A stretch of 64,000 nucleotides of DNA, taken from the NCBI RefSeq assembly GCF_000760695.4, contig NZ_JHEG04000001.1, positions 3,134,452 to 3,198,451 on the forward strand. Reading direction: 5' to 3'. Source of the DNA: Tolypothrix bouteillei VB521301 (GTDB taxonomy: Bacteria; Cyanobacteriota; Cyanobacteriia; Cyanobacteriales; Nostocaceae). Numbering within the stretch: position 1 is the first letter of the stretch; every line of letters starts with the position of its first letter. A program made the position numbers and the translations under genes. The notes beneath the pieces were generated by a model. That model was not told the origin of the DNA and made no database searches. It was given only the letters and a program-made list of their open reading frames with translations. Positions 19,611 through 28,806 of the stretch are shown one piece after another.

Positions 19611-21782
19611 ATGGGTTGGGAAGAACTTACCTCAGTTTACGAGCAACTACATCATTGTGCATTTCAAATTGAAGACATTGCCAGAGTTAAGGAGCGTCAA
19701 CGTATCGCCCGCGACCTGCATGATTCGTTGGGACACGCGCTGACAGCGCTCAATATTCAGTTGCAAACTGCTCTCAAGCTTTGGAAGCTTGACCCTGCTA
19801 AGGCTGAATGTTTTCTCATACAGGCTCAACGGCTTGGCACAACCGCTATGAAGGAGGTGCGGCAATCTGTCTGTTCTTTACGAGCAACAGCAAAGGCGGA
19901 CCAGTCTCACCAGTCTCTAGAACCACTGATTGAATCTTTAGTAGAAGATTTTCGGCAAGTTAGCGACGTATCAATTTCGACTTGTATAACTCTGTCTGCT
20001 ATTTTGCCTCCTGAGGTAAGTACTACACTCTACCGAGTTGTGCAAGAATCTCTAACTAATATTCGCAAGCACGCAGCAGCAACAGCAGTACAAATTAAGA
20101 TTCACCCCACTTCGTATGGAGTGCGGCTTGTAGTTGCTGACAACGGCAAAGGATTTAAACAGGATACCCTATCAAAGGGATTCGGACTTCAGGGGATGGC
20201 AGAACGAGTAGCAGCATTGGGAGGTCAAATAGACATTTATACAGAGCCGGGGAAGGGCTGTCAGATTAGGGCTGAGTTACCCTTACAACAGCAGCCTCCA
20301 GTACAGAAGTCTCTAGATTTTGGCGTTGATGTTTCTCCCTTAAAAGTTGCAGATTACCTAAAGCATTTGGTTCTTGCTGACAAACAATCGTTACAAAAGT
20401 TTGAAGCGAAGCCAAGAAAGCGCAGCCAAATAACAGTCGATTTGCCCTTACAGCAGCAGATTCTCACGCAGAACTCACTAGATTTTGCTGCTAGTGACGC
20501 CACCATAACTATAGTCAAGCCTGTAAAGCCCTTGGTTCTCAGTCGCGATCTCTCAATTCAGTTAGAAGAGATTTTAACCGAATACGTTGGCTCTATTGCC
20601 ACAACCTTGCTGCAGAAACTAACAGAACAAACACAAAATCGTCAAGAACTTGTTACAAAACTACTGTTTTATATTCCCGAGCAGCAACGAACCGAGTTTG
20701 AGCAGCGCTTGTCGTTTCTTTTTGACTCATCCCCCAGCCCAGAGGAAATAATTTCAAGAGACTGGGGAAAAGAGCAGGGAGCCAAAGGAAAGGAAACACC
20801 TTCCCCTTCCTCTTTACCCTTGACGCTTTACCCTAATTTCTCTAAGAATTCTAAGTTACCTCTTCTTCAACTTAACGTTGAAACGGAGCAAGAATTGGGT
20901 GTCAAAATTGCGGTTGAGCAGCCGTTACAAGAGCAAGCTATGGCACAAGAGTGGCGAGATTTTGCTGCTAGTGTCTCTACCTCAGAAGTAGCAGACCTAA
21001 GAGAGCGTTTGGTTCTTTCTAACGAGCAATTGTTGCAGTTGGAAAACATTTTGGCAGAATACATTGGAATCACAATTGCCCCAATGCTATTGCAAGAAGT
21101 CGTAGAACAAACGACGACCTGTCAAGAACTTGTTGCAGAACTATTGCTTTACATTTGTGCTTCACAACGAACTGAATTCGAGCAGCAGTTGTCGTTTCTG
21201 TTTGACTCAAACCCTAGCGTAGATGAAACAACTCAAGAGCACTTTTCCGATCTCAGTTTTCAAACCATCAATGAGAGTTTTATTCGTCAGTGCGAGGAAC
21301 AACTGATTGATTTGATAGGACCGTTTGCTCCGGTGTTGATTCAGGAAACGCTTCAGTCTTCACCTGGAATTTCTGCCTCGGAATTGGTAGAAGCCATAGC
21401 AACAAAAATTCCTGATGCTCAACTAGCTGTCGAATTTCGACAAGCATTAAGCAGTTTTCCTAACATTGAAACAGAGCAAGAAATTTTATCTTACATTCCT
21501 GCCGTTCGGGAAACTGAATTTGAGGAGCAAGTTGCATTTCTGTCTAATCCAGTCTCTAGAGAATATGACCTTGACTTGACCTATCAAAGCATTAATAAGA
21601 ATTTTTTGTACCAATGCGAGCAACAACTAATAGATTTAGTAGGACCGATCGCTCCATTGCTTATTGAGGAAACGCTTGAGTCTTTGCCTGGAATTTCGCG
21701 AGCGGAATTGGTAGAAACAATAGCAGCAAAAATTCCCGATGCTCAAGTGGCTGGCGAATTTCAACGACGGATGGGTCTCTAA
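19611..21782 (+). CDS. NarL-family histidine kinase (soluble) with C-terminal helical repeats
   Basis: The 723-residue protein begins almost directly with the HisKA_3 dimerisation/phosphoacceptor domain: RQRIARDLHDSLGHALTALNIQLQ, phosphoacceptor His37. A HATPase domain follows at about residues 120-225, with N-box VVQESLTNIRKHA, G1 box VVADNGKGF and G2 box GFGLQGMAERVAALGG. No membrane sensor domain precedes it. After about residue 300 come four related helical units (about 306-375, 465-535, 551-610, 659-723) with the pattern L.EYIG..AP.LL.E and ISASELVEAIATKIPDAQ..EF, resembling the DUF8082-type modules of cyanobacterial signalling proteins. A low-complexity Pro/Ser insert lies at about 384-415. 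A GAGGGGG stretch precedes the ATG. The partner regulator is 120 bp downstream. Confidence 0.85.
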   Translation: MGWEELTSVYEQLHHCAFQIEDIARVKERQRIARDLHDSLGHALTALNIQLQTALKLWKLDPAKAECFLIQAQRLGTTAMKEVRQSVCSLRATAKADQSHQSLEPLIESLVEDFRQVSDVSISTCITLSAILPPEVSTTLYRVVQESLTNIRKHAAATAVQIKIHPTSYGVRLVVADNGKGFKQDTLSKGFGLQGMAERVAALGGQIDIYTEPGKGCQIRAELPLQQQPPVQKSLDFGVDVSPLKVADYLKHLVLADKQSLQKFEAKPRKRSQITVDLPLQQQILTQNSLDFAASDATITIVKPVKPLVLSRDLSIQLEEILTEYVGSIATTLLQKLTEQTQNRQELVTKLLFYIPEQQRTEFEQRLSFLFDSSPSPEEIISRDWGKEQGAKGKETPSPSSLPLTLYPNFSKNSKLPLLQLNVETEQELGVKIAVEQPLQEQAMAQEWRDFAASVSTSEVADLRERLVLSNEQLLQLENILAEYIGITIAPMLLQEVVEQTTTCQELVAELLLYICASQRTEFEQQLSFLFDSNPSVDETTQEHFSDLSFQTINESFIRQCEEQLIDLIGPFAPVLIQETLQSSPGISASELVEAIATKIPDAQLAVEFRQALSSFPNIETEQEILSYIPAVRETEFEEQVAFLSNPVSREYDLDLTYQSINKNFLYQCEQQLIDLVGPIAPLLIEETLESLPGISRAELVETIAAKIPDAQVAGEFQRRMGL

Positions 21783-21902
21783 GTCGATTGGATTCCCTTA
21801 GATTCCTTCAGATTCTGCAGCGCTGTGAACCTAATGGTAGATTCGCCTCCAAATACTACGCAGCAGAATATCCATACATGAGTTTGACTTGAGGTGAATT
21901 AG

Positions 21903-22556
21903 ATGATTCGTCTGTTACTGGTAGATGACCAAAGTTTAGTGCGTGACGGTATTAAAGCTATGCTTAGCTTAGAACCCGATTTGCAGATTGTTGGTACGGC
22001 TGACAACGGAAAAACCGCGATCGAGCTAGTAGAAGCACTGCAACCAGATGTGGTTTTGATGGATGTGCGGATGCCGATTATGGATGGTAAGGAAGCTACT
22101 CGCTCGATCGTCCAACACTTTCCAAAAGTTAAAGTCATTGTTCTCAGTACCTTTGATGATGATGAATACATTACCGAGTCGATACGGGCTGGAGCAAAGG
22201 GTTATTTGCTCAAAGATATGTTATCTGAAGAATTGGCAGAGTCAATTCGGTTTGTCCATCGCGGTTACTCACAATTAGCTCCCGGACTGCTGGAAAAGTT
22301 GGTCACTCAAGCTGCGGATTCAGCATCGAGGCGTAGCGAGACAACTCCAACAGTTTTGGCTGAGTTAACTGCTAGGGAACGAGATGTGTTGCGCTTAATT
22401 GGTAGGGGTGCTACCAATCGCGAAATTGCTCAGCAGCTTATTATCTCCGAAGGTACGGTGAAGACTTACGTTACCAATCTTTTTAACCGTTTGAACTTGA
22501 AGAACCGCTCGCAGCTTGCCATTTATGCTAATTCTGTAAGCTGGAATGAAAGTTAG
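21903..22556 (+). CDS. NarL/FixJ-type response regulator
   Basis: The 217-residue two-domain transcription factor has a receiver domain (acidic pair D8-D9, phosphoacceptor Asp54 in VVLMDVRMP, switch Thr in VLSTFDDD, Lys in GYLLKDM). A LuxR-type helix-turn-helix follows (LTARERDVLRLIGRGATNREIAQQLIISEGTVKTYVTNLFNRLNLKNRSQ). Its position right after the HisKA_3 kinase makes it the expected phosphorylation target. It would bind DNA as a dimer. Its targets are not known; the two-block motif 45 bp behind it is a candidate for testing. Confidence 0.93.
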   Translation: MIRLLLVDDQSLVRDGIKAMLSLEPDLQIVGTADNGKTAIELVEALQPDVVLMDVRMPIMDGKEATRSIVQHFPKVKVIVLSTFDDDEYITESIRAGAKGYLLKDMLSEELAESIRFVHRGYSQLAPGLLEKLVTQAADSASRRSETTPTVLAELTARERDVLRLIGRGATNREIAQQLIISEGTVKTYVTNLFNRLNLKNRSQLAIYANSVSWNES

Positions 22557-22600
22557 GACAAACATTGACGAAAGTTTTAAGAAGATCTACTTATTGGCAA

Positions 22601-22660
22601 ACTTTAGTCAGGGTGAATTTATCTATTTGTTGAAGTAGAAATTAAGACATTTTTCAGATG
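22601..22660 (+). promoter_or_regulatory. Conserved two-block motif, site 1
   Basis: Block 1 ACTTTAGTCA (22601-22610) and block 2 AAGACATTTTTCAGATG (22644-22660) lie 70 bp before the histidine kinase gene at 22731. The same two blocks at almost the same spacing recur at 36679-36739 and, inverted, at 48206-48266. Confidence 0.6.
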
Positions 22661-22730
22661 ATTATTAGTAGTTAACAATTTAGGATAGAAGTATAAAGTG
22701 ATTGAAAAGTATTTTTATCAAAACTAGATT

Positions 22731-23597
22731 ATGTTTGTTCGCGATATCAACAAATGCCAACAGCCTTTCTTGACTTTACAAAGGGCACAAGAAGCACCAG
22801 AACAAAAAGTGCGAAAGCTTCTTGCTAAATTAAGTTATATGAACGAGCAATTATGTCATGAGAAAGCTTTACGTTTGCGGGCGGAGGCGGAACTAGAAAA
22901 GTCTCTTGCATTGACAAAGAAAGAGCCATTAGTTTCTATGATTTGCCATGAATTCCGTTCTTCACTGAACGTTATCTCCTTCTCCACTAGTTTACTTAAA
23001 CGTCACCATCACAATTGGAGTGAGGAGAAAACACTACAGTATTTCCAGCGTCTTCAAACAACAGTCGAACAGCTCGGTCAACTGATGGACGAACTTCTAA
23101 CGATCGAGAGAGCAGAAGCAGGAAAGCTAGAGTTTGAGCCTACATCGGTTAATTTGATCTCATTCTGCCATGATATATTAACTCAAATGAATTTGAGTGA
23201 AAACTCTCAGAACGCAATTAATTTTGTGATACAAGGTGATAGCAAAGCAGTTTGTATAGATAAAAAATTATTGCAGCCTGTTCTTACGAATTTATTATCG
23301 AACGCGATTAAATATTCCCCCAATGGTAGTACAGTTGATATGATACTCTCCTATCTAGATGAAGAAGTTATTTTTACGATAAAAGATAGGGGAATTGGCA
23401 TTCCAAAAGCAGATCGACAACGGCTGTTTGAGCCATTTCATCGTGGTGGAAATGTCGGTGATAAACCGGGTACTGGATTGGGTTTAGCAATTGTCAAAAA
23501 ATTTGTGGATATACATGGTGGGGAAATCATTATAGAGAGTGAAGTGGGTGTTGGTACTACGTTTACGATCGCATTGCCATGCCAAATGTGTCACTAA
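22731..23597 (+). CDS. Soluble HisKA-type sensor histidine kinase
   Basis: The 288-residue kinase has no membrane segment. Residues 20-65 form a charged coiled coil (KVRKLLAKLSYMNEQLCHEKALRLRAEAELEKSL). The HisKA domain follows with phosphoacceptor His73 in MICHEFRSSLNVISFS, then HATPase_c with N-box LLSNAIKYSPNG, G1 IKDRGIGIPKADRQRLFEPFHRG and G2 GTGLGLAIVKKFVDIHGG. The sensor input must come from a partner or from the coiled coil. It forms a pair with the AraC-type regulator 117 bp downstream. The conserved two-block motif sits in its upstream region. Confidence 0.9.
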   Translation: MFVRDINKCQQPFLTLQRAQEAPEQKVRKLLAKLSYMNEQLCHEKALRLRAEAELEKSLALTKKEPLVSMICHEFRSSLNVISFSTSLLKRHHHNWSEEKTLQYFQRLQTTVEQLGQLMDELLTIERAEAGKLEFEPTSVNLISFCHDILTQMNLSENSQNAINFVIQGDSKAVCIDKKLLQPVLTNLLSNAIKYSPNGSTVDMILSYLDEEVIFTIKDRGIGIPKADRQRLFEPFHRGGNVGDKPGTGLGLAIVKKFVDIHGGEIIIESEVGVGTTFTIALPCQMCH

Positions 23598-23713
23598 TAC
23601 CTACACAGTGAGGTAATACCAACTTGAGAAAAGAAGGCAACAAATAATTGAGCGAAATTAAGTCCAAGCAGGACTTTGTCAATCTATAATCGAAAATCCA
23701 AAATATACAAACT

Positions 23714-24505
23714 ATGACAAAAGTTTTAGTAATTGAAGATGAAGTAGAAAGTCGAAATATATTTCTTGAATGCCTCGAAGCAGAAGGGTTTGATACTATC
23801 AGTGCAGAAAACGGTCTGATAGGCGTTCAGAAAGCACAAGAAAACTTGCCCGACCTCATTATTTGTGACGTTTCCATGCCAGAATTAGATGGTTATGGTG
23901 TCCTCACCTCATTACGCCAAAACACGGGAACAGCAAGGATTCCCTTTATTTTTCTTAGTGCCAAGAGTACAAAGGCTGAGGTGCGTCAAGGCATGACGCT
24001 TGGTGCTGATGACTATCTCACCAAGCCTACTACAGCAGAGGAATTATTAGAAGCGATCGCTACCCGACTGAAAAAACAAGCAACTATTAAGGAGTGGTAC
24101 GAGACTCAATCACCACAAGTCACACCACCTCCTGCTAATACCGCTCCATCAGCCGACTCCCAGTCATCCTCTCCTGCTAGCCCTCAGTTGAAGGAGGTTT
24201 TTGACTTTATCGAAGCCAATTATCACCAAGCTATAAGCTTAAGTGACGTAGCCCAAGCCGTGGGTTATTCCCCAGCATACTTAACTGACTTAATGCGACG
24301 CCAAACAGGAAAGACGGTACATCAATGGATCGTAGAGCACCGAATGACAAAGGCATGCTCATTGCTTTTGGAAACCAAGCAGTCAGTAGAACAGATTGCG
24401 GAAGCAGTGGGTTATCAATATGTAGGGTGTTTCTTTCGTCAATTTCGTATCAGCTTTGGAACTACCCCTCAAGTTTGGCGCAACCAGAAGATACGCAAAG
24501 ATTGA
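23714..24505 (+). CDS. Response regulator with AraC-type DNA-binding domain
   Basis: The 263-residue protein has a receiver domain at residues 1-125 (D9, phosphoacceptor Asp52 in IICDVSMPELDG, FLSAKS, DDYLTKP) and a Pro/Ser-rich linker (about 135-155). Residues about 160-260 form the double helix-turn-helix of AraC regulators: FDFIEANYHQAISLSDVAQAVGYSPAYLTDLMRRQTGKTVHQWI, then MTKACSLLLETKQSVEQIAEAVGYQYVGCFFRQF. It probably receives phosphate from the adjacent HisKA kinase. Targets are unknown. Confidence 0.92.
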   Translation: MTKVLVIEDEVESRNIFLECLEAEGFDTISAENGLIGVQKAQENLPDLIICDVSMPELDGYGVLTSLRQNTGTARIPFIFLSAKSTKAEVRQGMTLGADDYLTKPTTAEELLEAIATRLKKQATIKEWYETQSPQVTPPPANTAPSADSQSSSPASPQLKEVFDFIEANYHQAISLSDVAQAVGYSPAYLTDLMRRQTGKTVHQWIVEHRMTKACSLLLETKQSVEQIAEAVGYQYVGCFFRQFRISFGTTPQVWRNQKIRKD

Positions 24506-24567
24506 AGTCAGGGGCTTCCACATAAGGAATATCTCAAAATTTCTTATTATTAATAGAAATTTATTTA

Positions 24568-26271
24568 TTAATAGCTATTCCTAACACTACCATTAGGCAT
24601 GATAGTTTTATGAAATATTGCTCCTGACAAATTTGCACCTTCTAAAATTGCACCTTCAAAGTTAGTATTAGTGAGATTAGCGTTGCTGAGATCGGCATAA
24701 CTTAAATCAATATATTTCAAAATAGAATTACTTAAGTTTGTATTAGATAAATCAACTTCACGTAAATTAATTTTACTAAAAAAGATATGAGATAGATTTG
24801 CACCTGCTACAAGATATATAGCTTTTGATAAATCAATACCATTAGGAAAAATAGTAGCTGAATTATAAAATGCTCCCCTGAAATCGGTATTAGCTACTAT
24901 ACTGTAGCTGAGGTCAGCATTACTTAAATCAGCCCCAGCTAAACGAGCATTTGTAAGGTTAGTACCTGCTAAGTTTGTACCTTTTAAATTTGCATGACTT
25001 AAACGAGTATTACTAAGATTAGATTCACTCATGTTAGTACCGCTAAAATTTACATCATTTAAATAAAGACCACTTAAGTTAGCTCTACTTAAATCAAGTG
25101 AGTGTAAATCTTTGCAAGATAAAAGAGATTTGCCATATCCAGACAAATCTACACCAGAGGTAATTGGTATAGCTTGGGATAAATCCACATTTTCAGGGAA
25201 AATTGTTTCTGAACAGTAAATTGCTTCACTTAAGTTTGCCCCTGCTAAGTCTGCTTCACTAAAATTGGCACGTATTAAATCAGTCTTACTGAGATTTGTA
25301 TTTCTTAATATAGCTCTGGTTAAATTTGCTTTATTCAGTATTGCTCTGGCTAAATTGGCATTACTTAAATCGGCTTCTGTTAAGTTAGCATTTATTAAAT
25401 CTGTTAAAACAAAACCATGTTCACCTACATCTAATCTAGCTCCTTTTAAGTTAGCTTTTTTTAAATTACTTCCTCTAAAAGATGTGCTACTTAATTTGCT
25501 TTCTTCTAAATTGATACCTTCTAAATTAGCATTTAGGAAAAAAATTTCAATTAACCAAGCACCACTTAAGTTCGCATTACTCATATTTACATCTTTTAAA
25601 GAAGCATTCCATAGTTTTATGCCAGGAAGCTGTACATCACTTAAATTTACTCCTTGCAAATCAGAAAGCCTTAATTCTACACAACTAAAATTATTAGTAA
25701 AATCTCTTTCTCCTCGTGCATAGCGTAGCAACAAAGTATCCTTAATCGCCGCCGGATTACGATTATTGTTACAAATACTACCGCTTGGCATAATAGTGTT
25801 GCACAAAATAGCATGCATTAATTCTGGAGAGCCACTTGTATTCTCAACTTGAGCATTACGTAAATTCGTATTTTTCAGATTTGTATCTTCAAGATTTGTG
25901 TCAATTATTACTGTATTTTCTAGATTTGCATCCTCTAGATTTGCTCCTTCTAAACTGCTTTCAAGTATTGTACAATTTATTAAATTCGCCCTTTTTAAGC
26001 TGGCGTACTGAAAATTGCAGTTAGTTAAATTGGTATTACTCAAATCTGCTTCATCTAGAACTGCGTAGCGTAAGCTAGCACCTTCTAAATCAATGCCTCT
26101 AAGAATAGTTCGTTGAAGATTAGCTCCATGTAACTCGGCATCTCTTAACTTAGAGTTGCTTAAATTAGCACCGCTCAAGTTAATCCCTATTAAATTGGCA
26201 CTCCTTAAACTAATGCCTATAAAATTTCTTTCCCCAGAGGTGTACTGTGTGAGTAAATTTTCAATATCCAT
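24568..26271 (-). CDS. Pentapeptide-repeat protein, 567 residues
   Basis: Most of the protein consists of A(N/D)LxN/S pentapeptides (SGANLSNSKLRDAELHGANLQ, ANLTNTNFEGAILEGANLSG), which fold into a right-handed quadrilateral beta-helix. Interruptions with conserved patterns (NPAAIKDTLLLRYARGERDFTN; SATIFPNGIDLSKAI) divide it into about four blocks. The opening MDIENLLTQYTSGERNFIGISLRSANL recurs in part at the first interruption (LLLRYARGERDF). No signal peptide or membrane segment is visible, so it is probably cytosolic. Function is unknown; such proteins are very common in cyanobacteria. It reads away from the regulator pair. Confidence 0.9.
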   Translation of the reverse strand: MDIENLLTQYTSGERNFIGISLRSANLIGINLSGANLSNSKLRDAELHGANLQRTILRGIDLEGASLRYAVLDEADLSNTNLTNCNFQYASLKRANLINCTILESSLEGANLEDANLENTVIIDTNLEDTNLKNTNLRNAQVENTSGSPELMHAILCNTIMPSGSICNNNRNPAAIKDTLLLRYARGERDFTNNFSCVELRLSDLQGVNLSDVQLPGIKLWNASLKDVNMSNANLSGAWLIEIFFLNANLEGINLEESKLSSTSFRGSNLKKANLKGARLDVGEHGFVLTDLINANLTEADLSNANLARAILNKANLTRAILRNTNLSKTDLIRANFSEADLAGANLSEAIYCSETIFPENVDLSQAIPITSGVDLSGYGKSLLSCKDLHSLDLSRANLSGLYLNDVNFSGTNMSESNLSNTRLSHANLKGTNLAGTNLTNARLAGADLSNADLSYSIVANTDFRGAFYNSATIFPNGIDLSKAIYLVAGANLSHIFFSKINLREVDLSNTNLSNSILKYIDLSYADLSNANLTNTNFEGAILEGANLSGAIFHKTIMPNGSVRNSY

Positions 26272-26647
26272 ACATAACTCAAATAAATTGTTTAAATACT
26301 AATAACAGTATCTCCTTATAAGATAAATCCTGCCACTAAGTTAAGTGCAACCTTGCAAGAAATGTACGCAGCACTGGCTACTGAAAGCTTTGCTATCCCT
26401 CAACTATGACAATTAATGTAAGAATTTTCGCACTGGATTTTCTGACTTAGTCAAGCCTGAAATAAGGGCAATAACAAATTTAGACATTGAGATTAACCAA
26501 ATTCCGTGTTATTGCAATACTGCTCTGCGGGTTCATGTGCTTATACGTACTTAGTAATTTCCCACCCTATTTTCCCTTAACCGAGCAGTAGTAAATTCCA
26601 TTTATAAAGGACGGGTAAGAAAACCCGTCCCAAAATCAGGGATTTTA
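26272..26647. other. Gene-free stretch between pentapeptide and subtilase genes
   Basis: Contains the hairpin at 26609-26630 and the upstream region of the pentapeptide-repeat gene. No gene was seen. Confidence 0.5.
26609..26630 (-). terminator. Hairpin behind the subtilase gene
   Basis: GGACGGGT (26609-26616) pairs with ACCCGTCC (26623-26630) over a 6-nt loop. On the minus strand it lies 17 bp after the stop codon and is followed by TTTATAAA. Confidence 0.6.
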
Positions 26648-27943
26648 CTATTTGTAGTTTTCTAAAAAGACGTTGGCTTGTAGCTTGTACGAAAGTTGAT
26701 CAACGCTTGAGTGAACTAGAGCAAGACTCAAGCTAGACTTAGTTCTGGTTTTAGACTTTTGCTGATTGCGTTGCAGAAAGACACCAGCAATTAAAACACT
26801 GACACACAGCAAAGCAGGAACTGCCGAAGGTTCGGGGATAGTTGTTGGTTTAGGCTGAACTCCCAGCGATAAGATCGCTCGATCTGCTCGAATCAAACCA
26901 TAACCATATCTGGAATCAAAACCGGACAAAGGACTTTCAGCTGTATTTCTCAAAGCGTTATAGATTTCAGTAGGCGTTGCGTTCGGATTTGCCTGTAGTA
27001 GCAGCGCTGCGACTGCAGCAGTATACGGAGCAGACACCGAACTTCCGAAGAAGCTAAAGAATTGAGGATTGTCATAAGGACGAGCTTCTCCAGTCAAGTT
27101 GAAAGAAGTTGGTAGACCATCCGGAGCTACAACATCCGGTTTTAGAGATCCTGGATTCCCTTCCGAAGAGAAAGGCTCTATTTGCCCCTGCGTAATAGTA
27201 AGACCAGATCGAGTTGTGTAAAACTGTGCATTCCCATAGTACACAGCTCCGACACTCAATGCATTTGGGTTATTGACGTGCCCGTATATTGGTAAATTGG
27301 GAAACTCATTACCTGCGGAACTAAAGTAAGAAATTCCCCGATCGAAGACTGCGTTAATTGCTTGGTTGATCGGTCCGTCTGGCGGCTCCAAATCCTGCAA
27401 GTTTGAAGGTACATCAGGAATACTTTGGGGGAATAAACCTCTATCATCCACAATAATATTGGCTCCGACAGCCCCTAGAGCTTGAATACCCTGACTAATA
27501 ACATTTACGTCTCCCGCACCCGAGTAAAACGCTAATTTAGCGCCTGGAGCTATAGCATGAACGATCTGCAAGATAGCGCGACCCTCATCTGTAGGATCGT
27601 CCTCAGTAATGGTAGGGTCTGCATCTGAATAGTCCTGTAAAACTTGAATATTTGAGGGTAGGTAACCGTCGGCAATATTAGTGGCATAGTTATCGACCTT
27701 CCCCAAACTGTCAAAACTGTTTGGCGAAGTATTAAAGCTGTCAGATATTACACCGATGGTGATTCCAGTACCATCCAAACCATAGCGATCGCGTAAAATA
27801 TCGACTCCTGTGGCTTTGGCAGCGGCTTCAATTGGTAAGGAGAAGGTAGCTGCTTGAACCTTGGCAACAAAGCCTACCAGGGCAACAGTTGTTGCGATCG
27901 CCCCTGAAGTAACAGTTTTTTGAAAGAGTTTCACATTTTTCAT
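26648..27943 (-). CDS. Secreted S8 (subtilisin-like) serine peptidase with PEP-CTERM region
   Basis: The 431-residue exported protease has a signal peptide at residues about 1-32 (AIATTVALVGFVAKVQA, then AT). The catalytic triad as read is Asp68 (GVISDSF), His129 (AILQIVHAIAPGA) and Ser302 (FGSSVSAPYTAAVAALL), with oxyanion Asn212 in SSAGN. The catalytic serine motif has S in place of the usual T (GSS rather than GTS). A PEP-CTERM-like segment (IPEPSAVPALLCVSVLIAGVFLQRNQQ) lies at about 367-395. About 36 further residues follow it, which is longer than the usual short basic end. It is the nearest peptidase to the precursor array (380 bp away, same strand), but a role in leader removal is only a possibility. 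Confidence 0.85.
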   Translation of the reverse strand: MKNVKLFQKTVTSGAIATTVALVGFVAKVQAATFSLPIEAAAKATGVDILRDRYGLDGTGITIGVISDSFNTSPNSFDSLGKVDNYATNIADGYLPSNIQVLQDYSDADPTITEDDPTDEGRAILQIVHAIAPGAKLAFYSGAGDVNVISQGIQALGAVGANIIVDDRGLFPQSIPDVPSNLQDLEPPDGPINQAINAVFDRGISYFSSAGNEFPNLPIYGHVNNPNALSVGAVYYGNAQFYTTRSGLTITQGQIEPFSSEGNPGSLKPDVVAPDGLPTSFNLTGEARPYDNPQFFSFFGSSVSAPYTAAVAALLLQANPNATPTEIYNALRNTAESPLSGFDSRYGYGLIRADRAILSLGVQPKPTTIPEPSAVPALLCVSVLIAGVFLQRNQQKSKTRTKSSLSLALVHSSVDQLSYKLQANVFLENYK

Positions 27944-28325
27944 AGCGTTTACAAACCTTCACAAGATTTTTCGTAAAACGTAAAATTTTATACTTATTTT
28001 GTCTGGTTAAGCTTACACTTAAACCATTAGCTTTCCGTACTATCGTGCCTTCTGCTTCTTTAGGAGTATTTAGCGTGCAATTTCTACATAAAAGCTACAG
28101 CTTGAAAGGACAACGAATACGGAAACTAGAATATCAATATAAAAACTACAACTTCAATTTGAATTCTTTAGGAAAGACAATCAAAAAAATTAACAGTCAT
28201 TGAATGAGAGACTTAAGTGCTAATTATGCAACAAAACCCAGTGAACGAAGAAGAATTCTCTATAAAAGTTCACTGGGTTATAACAATTTGTCACTGGACG
28301 TAATTACCAAAAAGTTCAGTTTAGC
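27944..28325. other. Gene-free stretch between precursor array and subtilase
   Basis: Contains the hairpin at 28235-28279 that probably ends the precursor transcript, and the upstream region of the subtilase gene. No further precursor-like ORF was found here. Confidence 0.5.
28235..28279 (-). terminator. Candidate terminator of the precursor array
   Basis: AACCCAGTGAAC (28235-28246) pairs perfectly with GTTCACTGGGTT (28268-28279) across a 21-nt loop. It lies 46 bp behind the last precursor gene; on the minus strand TTTT follows. Confidence 0.6.
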
Positions 28326-28529
28326 TTAGACGGATTTGTTGGCGTTCCGGGCAAAACTCCAAGCAACGCAAGCTTTTACGAAACTCCAACCCAGACATAC
28401 GCCACCTGCAACTTCTTCGAGAGCTTCATCAGATAATTCGCCTTCGGTCTTGGGTGCAGTTGATTCCGTGTTGAACTCGGTGTTGGTATCGAGAGCTTGA
28501 GAGATGGCTTGATTGAGTTCGTCTTGCAT
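28326..28529 (-). CDS. Class II lanthipeptide precursor, variant A (promoter-distal)
   Basis: The 67-residue peptide has a 43-residue leader ending ELSDEALEEVAGG and a 24-residue core. The leader starts MQDELNQAISQALD, unlike the KQV of the repeated copies. The core reads VCLGWSFVKACVAWSF, then ARNANKSV; it differs from the repeated core at two positions (FVKA for FAKV). The double glycine is where the C39 peptidase should cut. The two Cys and three Ser are the candidates for thioether rings by the LanM at 32132. It is separated from the rest of the array by 277 bp and may have its own promoter. Ribosome-binding site AGGAGAC. Confidence 0.85.
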   Translation of the reverse strand: MQDELNQAISQALDTNTEFNTESTAPKTEGELSDEALEEVAGGVCLGWSFVKACVAWSFARNANKSV

Positions 28530-28806
28530 TTTTTTGTCTCCTATTTTTTAATTTGTTGAGCGAGTGAAAGTCAGTAGCTCGCAAACTTGGGTAAATCAAT
28601 GTAGAAATAAGGGTTTCAGCCATTGTCACTCTGATAGGTAAAGAGCATTTGTTTAATAGAAATCGCCTTGTGAAAGTGAAGGTCGTGACCTTGGCCGAAA
28701 TACTGATGAGAATGTGTTTTCTCAATACAAGAGCGTCCTACTAAAATCTTCATGTAGTAACACTTCTAAAAACTTTGCGATCTACTGACAGTAATTGGTA
28801 TAAGTC
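28530..28806. other. Spacer between variant A and variant B precursors
   Basis: This 277-bp gap is five times the usual 55-bp spacer. It holds a 45-codon minus-strand ORF at 28616-28753 (begins MKILVGRSCIEK) with a weak ribosome-binding site, which I cannot assign and do not call a gene. A CGTGACCTT segment and GAGAATGTGTTTTCTC palindrome are present. Confidence 0.4.

Noticed and set aside
25265..25723. 152-codon plus-strand ORF inside the pentapeptide gene
   Set aside because: Its periodic leucine/lysine content is the antisense image of the pentapeptide repeat.
28429..28725. 98-codon minus-strand ORF over variant A
   Set aside because: Another frame of the precursor gene plus spacer; no ribosome-binding site, no sensible protein.
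28616..28753. 45-codon minus-strand ORF in the wide spacer
   Set aside because: Weak ribosome-binding site and no recognisable leader or core; kept only as a remark.
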